Source: Sepioteuthis lessoniana
Lineage: Eukaryota > Mollusca > Cephalopoda > Myopsida > Loliginidae
Reading direction: 5' to 3'
DNA length: 64,000 nucleotides
Assembly: GCA_963585895.1 (NCBI GenBank)
Contig: OY757939.1
Location: forward strand, 37,090,832-37,154,831
The notes under the pieces are model-generated. The model saw only the letters and a list, made by a program, of their open reading frames with translations, had not been told where the DNA came from and ran no database searches. Numbering within the stretch: position 1 is the first letter of the stretch; the number at the start of each line of letters is the position of its first letter. Positions 57,026 to 64,000 of the stretch are shown here, one piece after another. Both the position numbers and the translations under genes were made by a program.

Positions 57026-57850
57026 GGCCATTGGCCTAATGAGAAGAGTGTTTGCGAATGGTCCGGGAGGCCGGGGTTCAATTCCAGGTCGAGTCATACC
57101 AAAGACTCAAAAAATGGTGTTATATGATTAAGGAATGATTTTTTTATATTAATCATTTTTCGTTTATTATATTTTATCTTTCAGTTTGGTTGGGCCTTGA
57201 ACTATTCGGGTTAAGAGCCCAGGTGCATAGTCAATTGGTGCAGTTTAGGATATGACAATCACCATTGTCATAATAAACTCCTGAGACAGGAAATGGGGCT
57301 GGAGTGTGGAAGAAGTCATGCCCAGAAGAGTTGGGCTGCGAATTTGAGGATTTTGAGAAAATGTCAGTTGAGATTGGACCATTGAGGCGAGAGTTGAATT
57401 TTGACCGTTGAAAGATGTAGTTGGGATTTTCGGATCTCTACTGACGGATAACTTAAACATCTCAGGATGTGCCGCGCGTTTGTGGAGTTAGCATAGTATG
57501 GTCAGCGTAGGCTTTTAAGAGTTGTGTCTCTCTCCTGGTGTCGAAGAACCGAAGTCAGGAATTAATAAACGCTTTCGTACCCGAAACAACAGAGCCCGCC
57601 TGTATTGTATTTGTATCTGCATTTGTATTTGTCTAGTTATTGTATTACTGTTGTGATTGATATCATTATGATTATGGCTGTGGTATACAACAATGATACT
57701 TGATGTTGCCATGCTTAGCGCTCAGCTTTATAAGCTAAGGATCACAGGTAAAGTGAAGCAATCCAGGGAAAGGAGTAGCGCCCTCACTTACACCTCTGTG
57801 TATTTAAAAGAGAGCCTTCGGATCACCCTCGACTAAGGTCACCAACTTTA
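57026..57850 (+). mobile_element. SINE-C split by a solo LTR
   Basis: The tRNA-like part and 5' body (57026-57117) and 3' body (57693-57850) join at AAAATGG/ATGATACTTGATG, exactly the order in intact copies. Confidence 0.75.
57118..57692 (+). mobile_element. Solo LTR, 575 bp
   Basis: Begins TGTTATATG and ends ATACAACA (4-bp inversion TGTT/AACA). Flanks are ATGG and ATGA, one mismatch in a 4-bp TSD. AATAAA lies at about 57563, with a pyrimidine-rich stretch just before. It interrupts SINE-C. Confidence 0.7.
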
Positions 57851-57931
57851 CCAATGCATATATATATATATATATATATATGTAGAAAAACTGATAAGAA
57901 CGATCCAAGTGGAAGGAATGATTTATTAACG

Positions 57932-57977
57932 GGTCGACACTATAGCGTTTCGGTTCTACTGAACCATCATCAGGACC
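57932..57977 (-). ncRNA. Hammerhead ribozyme, type I, left arm
   Basis: Exact mirror of the copy at 58076-58121: CTGATGA at 57967-57973, GAAA at 57948-57951, and GTC ending at 57936, all read on the minus strand. Confidence 0.65.
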
Positions 57978-58075
57978 ATGAGGGGTGATATTAATAGGTT
58001 TTTTCCCCTAGGTTTTTATATTTCCCATTTCTAAACATCCATCGTTAACTTAAAATTATTAATATCACCCCTCAT

Positions 58076-58121
58076 GGTCCTGATGATGGTTCAGTAGAAC
58101 CGAAACGCTATAGTGTCGACC
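58076..58121 (+). ncRNA. Hammerhead ribozyme, type I, right arm
   Basis: Order along the plus strand: stem I GGTC (58076-58079); core CTGATGA (58080-58086); one extra T; stem II GGTTC, loop AGTA, GAACC; core GAAA (58102-58105); stem III ACGC, loop TATA, GTGT (one G-U pair); cleavage base C at 58117 after GT; stem I partner GACC (58118-58121). A further possible helix ATTAA/TTAAT extends stem I. All catalytic bases are present. The extra T after CTGATGA departs from the textbook core and is the main doubt about activity. Confidence 0.7.
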
Positions 58122-58234
58122 CGTTAATAAATCATTCCTTCCACTTGGATCGTTCTTATCAGTTTTTCTACATATTGTCGGATTATAATCCTTTATTTAC
58201 TCTTCATATATATATATATATATATATATATTAA

Positions 58235-58500
58235 AGATTTTATAACCATAAATGTAGTTTCACCCATGAGACATATAAGAATAGTACTAGGTTATCGAAA
58301 TATATTTGGGAGATCAAGACAAAATTAGGCATAGGTCCTATACGGAAATGGGAAATTATAAAAAATACTGTAAATAAAAGGCGGGTGATAAATTTTTCCA
58401 GTTGTGTATGGAAGAGAAACTAAGTATTATTTCTTATAATGACTTGAAAGAATTGTTTAATCACAAATCTGAAGCTCTTAACATCTGTAAACATAAAAAA
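58235..58500 (+). pseudogene. Penelope-like element GIY-YIG endonuclease end
   Basis: The first frame (58235-58410) reads FYNHKCSFTHETYKNSTRLS, then KYIWEIK, IRKWEI. This is the conserved NH..SF....Y..ST.LSKYIW.LK...I.W.I part of the Penelope endonuclease. After a frameshift near 58400, a second frame reads CMEEKLSIISYNDLKELFNH, then KSEALNICKHKKK, the usual Cys/His C-terminal end. Only the last 90 or so residues remain; reverse transcriptase is absent. It lies 60 bp downstream of the ribozyme palindrome. Confidence 0.75.
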
Positions 58501-58617
58501 AAAATTGTTTGCTTGGTTGGTAGATTTTTTGTCTTGGGTGATTTTAATCAATATAACGTATATTTAAGCAAATTTTATTTGGTTGGGTGGGTTTTTTATT
58601 CAATAAAATGTAAGTAA

Positions 58618-58845
58618 GTAGAATTGGCGAACATAGTCAAGGGTGACCCGAAGGCTCCCTTTTCAATAGCTACTACACCGAGGTGTAGGGGAGGACGCTA
58701 CTCCTTTAACTGGATTGCTCCACTTTATCCTTGATACTCACCTTATATTGCTGAGTGTTAAGCAAGGAGGTATCAAGTACCATTTTAAAAGTCTTTGGTA
58801 TGACTCGACTATTGGCGAACACTCTACCCACTAGGCAAATGAGCC
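58618..58845 (-). mobile_element. SINE-C with small 5' deletion
   Basis: Complete body; the B-box region between GACTCGAC and TATTGGCGAAC is deleted. Confidence 0.7.
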
Positions 58846-58958
58846 GATGTAATTTGCCCTACCCTTTTTAGTCAGCTTCATCCTGATGATGTGGAAAGGT
58901 AAAACCTAGGTAGATTTCTTCTGACCCATATTATATATATATATATATATATATATTA

Positions 58959-59063
58959 TAACAGTGTCGGTTGTCACTAAATCACTTTCAGGGTTAGTGT
59001 CGAACCAAGTGCAATATAATATGGAGAGTACTCAATATCTAGGATAGAGCTATTATATAATAA
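58959..59063. repeat. Left arm of a 105-bp inverted repeat (partner 59897-60002)
   Basis: Shares TCGAACCAAGTGCAATATAA and ATATCTAGGATAGAGCTATT with the inverse of 59897-60002. About 833 bp separate the arms. Both outer edges abut TA tracts. Confidence 0.8.
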
Positions 59064-59150
59064 TAAATAAACAAATATATATATATATTAAATATATATA
59101 TTTAATTCATAGTATTTAGGCTGCGACCCCTGGGTTTCATGGAGTTTTTT

Positions 59151-59243
59151 GCAAAACATCAATCATCAGGTAGTTAAGAAAATGAAATTTCATTTTCTTA
59201 ATTGCTTGATGATTGTTGTTTTGCCTGATGATTGTTGTTTTGC
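59151..59243. repeat. 37-bp palindrome with repeated CTGATGATTG
   Basis: 59151-59187 and 59188-59224 are near-perfect inverted copies without a loop. 59225-59243 repeats CTGATGATTGTTGTTTTGC. Read with 59102-59150, the minus strand gives CTGATGA, GAAAC and GTC in hammerhead order, but with a poor stem II. Confidence 0.6.
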
Positions 59244-59250
59244 AAAAAAA

Positions 59251-59440
59251 CTTACCATTATATTGTTTAGTGTCATATCAGGACACTCGTTGGTGGGAAT
59301 GGAGGAGTCTTAAACCTCTTCAGAGATGCCAAATGGGCTTGAGCAAACCAAAGAAAGAAGTTGCGCCCTCCCCTATATCTCAGTGCAGTAGCTATTGAGA
59401 AAGGAGCTTTCGGGTCACCCGCGACTAGGGTCGGCCAGCT
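59251..59440. mobile_element. HCT head fragment (-) joined to SINE-C fragment (+)
   Basis: 59251-59330 is part of an HCT head in antisense. 59345-59440 is the 3' half of SINE-C in sense. Confidence 0.6.
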
Positions 59441-59479
59441 TATATATATATATATAAATATATATTAGATATATATATT

Positions 59480-59552
59480 CAATTCATGGAATTTGGACTG
59501 CAACCATTGGGTTTCATGGAGTTTTTTTTGAAAAGCAACAATCATCAGACAG
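59480..59552 (-). repeat. Second copy of the 59101-59170 hammerhead-like end
   Basis: On the minus strand: CTGATGA, GAAAC, then a 3-bp stem ACC/GGT and GTT. A possible 5-bp stem I forms between ACTGT before CTGATGA and GCAGT after GTT. Stem II is poor. Confidence 0.45.
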
Positions 59553-59896
59553 TTTACAAAATGAAATGAATCGAAAATCGAAAAAATACAGTAAAAAAAC
59601 CGTTGGGATTTTGTTGGAATCTTTACGTGTGATTGTAAGTGTGTGAGTGTGTGTATGTGTGTGCGTGCGTTTGTGTGGGTTATAGATGCGTATTATGTGG
59701 GTGGCATATAGTATATGTGAAGGTACAAACCCAGCGCGTTGTTTTAACTGGATATAAATTCGTCGGTGTATCTTATTTTTGCTACATTATTTATTTCGGT
59801 ATGTCTAAGTGACTATAGCAAAGGAACAAAACATCATCATGGCATGTCGAGGGGAATGAATAAAGATTTGATTTGTAAGAATATTTAAACGGTTAT
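59553..59896. other. Penelope-region spacer with GT-rich stretch
   Basis: GT-rich at 59635-59675. 59735-59795 is shared in inverse with 41391-41448. Confidence 0.5.
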
Positions 59897-60000
59897 GTTA
59901 TTATATAATAGCTCTATCCTAGATATTGAGCACTCTCCATATTATATTGCACTTGGTTCGACACAAACCCACGAAGTGATTTTGTGACAACTAACACCGT

Positions 60001-60002
<2 letters not shown>
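59897..60002. repeat. Right arm of the 105-bp inverted repeat
   Basis: Inverse of 58959-59063; a TA then GA tract follows (60000-60042). Confidence 0.8.
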
Positions 60003-60040
<38 letters not shown>

Positions 60041-60076
60041 TTTGAGCAGAATAAGATAGATAATTCCATAGACTTT

Positions 60077-60122
60077 GTTTTGTTTTAAGGTATATCAACA
60101 TTGATGGAATATTTAATGCCGA
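60077..60122 (-). mobile_element. Orphan tail fragment
   Basis: Diverged tail hairpin (GGTATATCAACATTGATGGA) without a core. Confidence 0.5.
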
Positions 60123-60539
60123 CAAAATTGGGGAATAGATTTATAGAGATAGATAGATCTGAGTAGCCTGAGACTGGTACGAAAAGACAGTGATCGCTAG
60201 CTAGCTAGACATATACGTGATTCTGCTGTTAATCAAGTTGTTGTTGAGTAAGTAATATTTCTGAAATATTATGCAAACTGCGTCAGTGGCTGAACTTGTA
60301 TTCTGTGGTGTTCATAGGTATTTACCCAGCCCCTCCACCCCAGTGACACGAGGTTAATTTTCAAGAAGAGTAAAAATGGCTTGAAAACAGAGTATTCCTT
60401 TTTGTATACTGGTTATCTAACCAATGCTAAAGAACCCACTCTACCCAACAATATAACCATTGTTGGAGGGAGCAGAGATGAATTATTGCCTTTTCTGAAG
60501 GCCTTAGCACCAAATAAAATGCGTGATAGCACAAAATTA

Positions 60540-60645
60540 GTTGGTGAAATGTTTTGGTAAAATTAGTTGGTAAAATTAGTCGGTAAAATTAGTTGGTAAA
60601 ATTAGTCGGTAAAATTAGTTGGTATAATTAGTTGGTAAAATTCTT
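60540..60645 (+). repeat. 13-bp tandem repeat, about 8 copies
   Basis: Unit GGTAAAATTAGTT, with C/T variation at the last positions. Confidence 0.9.
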
Positions 60646-60654
60646 AAATCCTTG

Positions 60655-61035
60655 ACAAAGCTGTTTGTGTTGCACTACAATCGAATGTTCTGATGAAAGG
60701 CATGAATCCTTTTCTCCTCTCCTCAATCAGCTATAGTTAAGATAGAAGTGCAGACTAGCTTTCTTCAGCTTTGGTTAGGTAACCAGTCTAGGAGAAAGAA
60801 AACTCTGAAAAATAATCTTGGAAGAAGTTAAGTAAATATAAACTATCATGTTGTTCTCATCTTACGTTTTCGTACTGCGCCAAAATATATCTATCTATCT
60901 ATCGATGTCAGTCATGTTCTGATCTATCTATCTACCTATCTGAAGGATGAAGCACCTAATTCTACCAGCTTAGTGTTAAATAGTTCCACAACTGTTCTAC
61001 AAGTATAGCTATGGAAATAAATAACCCTTAAAATA
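60655..61035 (+). mobile_element. Degraded SINE-A/B body and 3' end
   Basis: ACCAGTCTAGGAGAAAGAAAAC near 60783 (SINE-B body) and a SINE-A-like 3' end at 60965-61035. Short CTAT repeats interrupt it at 60888-60945. Confidence 0.5.
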
Positions 61036-61299
61036 ACTTAATTATCTCCAGACGTCCAAATTGCTGTCTAAAAGTTTTATCTTTGTTATGATGAGTCAGT
61101 TCCAATTTTTGATATTTTTTGGTCTAAAATTTGTGGCGAAACACAAGAATATTTAGACACAATACACCCAGCTCCGGGTGGTTTTTTTGGTTACTAATAT
61201 TTGAGGTCAAGGAGAGTATTAAAATAAAAAAAAGCTTCACACCATATCAAAAGACGTGGTTCAGGGATGCTTCGACTCTTTAAAAACTCGCTGAAATGT

Positions 61300-61745
61300 G
61301 TTAAATACTAAGGGATAAAATCAGAAGAAAATTAATGTTTCAACCATTATTCATTTCTGTCTTGGTAAACACAGCTTTAGCGTCAATGCATTCTGAAAAC
61401 ATCTAGAATATTTTGAAGAAAATAAACGTTTCATTCATTGTTCATTTTTGTCTTGATAAATAAAGCTTCAGTCTTTTTTCAATACATCTTGATACATTCT
61501 GAACCCCCCTCGAAGAAAATTTCTTTCTTGGTAAACACAGCTTTAGTCTCGATATATACTGAACACATCTCGAGTATTTTGAAGAAAATGACCGATAAAT
61601 TCATTATTCACTTTTGTCTTGGTAAATAAAACTCCAGTCTTGATACTTTTTAAAACTCATATTTTGAAGAAAATTTACGTATAATTCATTTGTTCATTTC
61701 TGTTTTGGTAAATACAGCTTCTGTCGTGATACATGTTTAACACCC
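61300..61745 (+). repeat. Minisatellite, same 89-bp family as 12816
   Basis: About five diverged units with GAAGAAAATTAATGTTTCA and TTCTGTCTTGGTAAACACAG. Confidence 0.8.
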
Positions 61746-62060
61746 TTTTTTTTATTGGATAAATGAATCAAAATAATTTGTCTCTTCAAGTAATCTTGTA
61801 TTTTTCTGTTAATTTTGGCAAATTTTAATTTCGGCACAAATGAAAATTATTCCCCATAATCGGACAATGTTTGAAAATTGATTAAATAAGATTCCACAAT
61901 GTAAACATTTATTTTGAAATTGGATGGTTGAAGTTGATTCACAAATTATAGTCATTATAATTATGGTCTCAGTTACTCGGTTGTGACAAATAGATATAAC
62001 AGCTTCTTTTCCTTAATAATATTGGGTTGCTTGATTAAGGTTGTTTTTATCAATGGCTGC
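61746..62060. other. No recognisable feature
   Basis: Nothing identified. Confidence 0.4.
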
Positions 62061-62069
62061 CGCCGTAAA

Positions 62070-62905
62070 TGTGCCTGACTGAGGTCATATTTGTCGATGT
62101 CGATGGCTATATAATACAATTGACAGAGGTCATATTGTAGCAAATTGACCGTTGACAGATCTGTCAGGAATTTCTAAACAGGATGTTTTAGCTGTGTGAA
62201 CAAGAGTACAGTAGAAGTAGATCACATGGGTTGAGAACCAGAAAGCGAACCGGAAGGAATGCGTAGGCGTTATGAAATTATATATACACAAATACCCACA
62301 GACATAACGGTCAGTCAGAAGGGCTTTCAAGTAATTCAGTTTTGCAGAGCAGTCAGTGAGTGTCCTGAGAGGCGAGCAGCAAGGCCCTTCCGGTACCCTG
62401 CAGCCCCACAGTGGAGCCTCAGCTGAGAAACTCTCGTCAAAGAAGCAAAGACGTAAAGCCCTGAATATAGACCCTAAACGTGGTTAAGAAAAGTGTCAAT
62501 ATAGCCATCTTCCGCCAGCCTGTGTCAGGGTCCTTCATCTGTCTCTCTCCTGCACTTATTGCAAATTTCGACCCTTTCGAGTAATCAAGAAAAGAAAGTT
62601 ATATTTATGAACAAGTAGCGTGGTCTTTCATTCCTTTATTCCTTCATTGGTACACAACAATATTTGTCAATGGATATGCGTGTATTTCTGACAGAGGTCA
62701 TATTTGCCAATGGTTATACTTGTATGGCCTAACTGAGGTCATATTGGTCAATGCCGATGGCTTATAGTGCACTTGACTGAGGTCGTATTTGTCAATGGCT
62801 ATACTTGTATGGTCTAACTGGGGTCATATTTATCAATGGCTCTATTTGTATGGTCTAACTGGGTTCATATTTGTCAAAGTCACTGGTCTTATATTTTTTC
62901 TGATT
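62070..62905 (+). repeat. 41-45 bp minisatellite split by a solo LTR
   Basis: GAGGTCATATTTGTCAATGG-type units occur at 62070-62135 and 62660-62905. Starts in the right part are 41, 44, 41 and 41 bp apart. Confidence 0.8.
62136..62659. mobile_element. Solo LTR, 524 bp, 4-bp TSD
   Basis: Begins TGTAGC and ends CACAACA, flanked by ATAT at 62132-62135 and 62660-62663. Removing it and one ATAT restores the minisatellite unit GGTCATATTTGTCAATGG exactly. No internal region adjacent. Confidence 0.8.
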
Positions 62906-63840
62906 GAAATCGTTTTCGTCAAATGCTTTTGCCATACAATGTCTCTATTGGAGGCTATCCTGGTCAACAAGTTCAAAATATCGTTATTTTAAAATTTTCT
63001 TTTTGTACGCAAGATTTCACGACTCTTTTTTTAATTTTTTATTGAAAACTCAATAGTTTCCTCTTTATGATTTGTGTCTTATTTACATGACGAAATCCCG
63101 AGAAACTAAGTTGTCAGCTTCTTATTTTCTATCCGTTTTTTTAATTGTATCTACACAAAAAATATTCATTTATCTGGTAATAATAAACTGGACATTGTTT
63201 TTTTTTCTTTTGAAATCCTCGTTGAGTTTGCTTTATGACAAGATTTGGCTAATAAAACAATTGTGTCAAAATCTGTAGAAGGTTTTCTTTTTCAATTTGT
63301 TTTGATTCTTAAAATGTTTTTTTTTTTACCGATTCTCTAAGTTTTATTTTCTTTATTCAGATTTAATGTTAAAAAATTCTGTATTTGTTCTTCTCGGTTT
63401 CCTTCTTAGAATTTATTAATATTTCTTTAGCACAAGTCAAAATGGAAGAAATGAGAGAGAGATTATCTAATACTATTTGCTGTTTGTGTTAGTCTATCTA
63501 TCCATCTATCTATCTATGTTTTAATCAGTCAATCTATCTATCTATCTATCTTTTAATGATTTTGACCTGTATTTCTTTCATCTTAATTTCAGTTGTTTTT
63601 TTTTTCTTGGGTTGGTCATTAAACTGGATCGGATGGTTAGGCAGCACCAAAACCACGCCCGAGTCAAATTGGTTAGGCTAGAATCAACTTAAAACTTCCT
63701 TACCAATCATATATATTTTATCTATAATATTTCGATAATATATTCTTAATCTATATTATATTGATATTATTCTATTTCTACTATCGCTGTACACTAGTCT
63801 TTATCTATAAAATAACTTTACAAGAATTTCTGTTGTTTCA
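62906..63840. other. Gap with (CTAT)n repeat
   Basis: T-rich sequence; CTAT repeats at 63493-63551. No gene recognised. Confidence 0.5.
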
Positions 63841-63844
63841 GCAA

Positions 63845-63920
63845 TTGCTTAAATAGTACTACTACGACCTTTCTTCAATAATGGTATTATATAACCCATG
63901 AAGGTTGACATGCCAAATCT
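63845..63920 (+). mobile_element. SINE-A 3' end
   Basis: AAATAGTACTACTACGACC followed by the tail with GAAGGTTGACATGCC. The 5' part is missing, as expected for a truncated insertion. Confidence 0.6.
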
Positions 63921-64000
63921 TCTGTAGTTTTAACTGAGTTTATAGTCATACCCTCTATTTTTCTAACTCTGTTCAATCCCTCCGATGCATAATTTTTCAT

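Larger units (their letters stand above)
57879..58174. mobile_element. Perfect 117-bp inverted repeat, Penelope-associated
   Basis: The arms 57879-57995 and 58058-58174 are exact reverse complements, with a 62-bp spacer. A TA tract precedes it, and another (58207-58231) follows about 30 bp later. Each arm contains a hammerhead ribozyme fold. Penelope-like elements often carry such ribozymes in their terminal repeats and form inverted partial copies, so this is probably two head-to-head element ends. Confidence 0.85.

Noticed and set aside
58885..58925. CCTGATGATGTGG...GGTAAAACC as another ribozyme
   Set aside because: The second core reads AAAAC rather than GAAAC, and the stem III loop would have only two bases. 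At most a decayed relic.

Overview
This is an AT-rich animal genomic window, and I find no intact protein-coding gene in it. Nearly all recognisable sequence is mobile-element debris: thousands of bases of SINE-like retroposons, minisatellites, solo LTRs, decayed LINE, mariner/Tc1 and Penelope-like pieces, and long (TA)n tracts. The only cellular gene trace is a broken histone H2B copy at 14346-14669. Its N-terminus looks lophotrochozoan. With the density of tRNA-derived SINEs and long TA tracts this suggests a mollusc, possibly a cephalopod. That assignment is inference; no species-specific gene is present.

The dominant repeat, here called HCT (head-core-tail), has a conserved head of about 230 bp, a variable minisatellite core, and a short tail that folds as a hairpin and ends in AACC-type simple sequence. 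Two copies are bounded by 13-14 bp target-site duplications (TSDs): 220-780 and 3728-4510. HCT therefore behaves as a retroposon with a fixed 3' end. The same tail hairpin ends two tRNA-derived SINEs, called here SINE-A and SINE-B. All three were probably copied by one LINE. A third family, SINE-C, has a different 3' end. HCT cores come in two unrelated sequence types (a and b), so the core appears replaceable.

Layout: 0-13 kb, HCT/SINE mosaic and an 89-bp minisatellite. 14-16 kb, H2B pseudogene, decayed transposases and a LINE/SINE chimera with a 15-bp TSD. 16-25 kb, HCT, SINE-A, LINE reverse transcriptase remnants and a candidate solo LTR. 25-31 kb, a deleted mariner, a Jockey-like LINE end, and large 86-87 bp arrays including a 170-bp higher-order repeat. 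31-36 kb, a solo LTR, a 41-bp array and SINEs. 36-41 kb, the least repetitive part, with a recurring short motif and mariner fragments. 41-49 kb, HCT, a second LTR, mariner and SINEs. 49-52 kb, three 5'-truncated R2-like LINE ends. 52-58 kb, SINEs, HCT, Tc1 and a solo LTR inside SINE-C. 57.9-60 kb, a Penelope-related cluster. 60-64 kb, minisatellites and a solo LTR.

The most interesting locus is 57879-58500. A perfect 117-bp inverted repeat carries, once on each strand, a sequence that folds as a type I hammerhead ribozyme. It lies directly upstream of a frameshifted remnant of a Penelope-like GIY-YIG endonuclease. Related, more decayed hammerhead-like cores lie near 6.5, 48.9 and 59.2 kb. 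Coordinates of degenerate repeats are approximate to about 10 bases.
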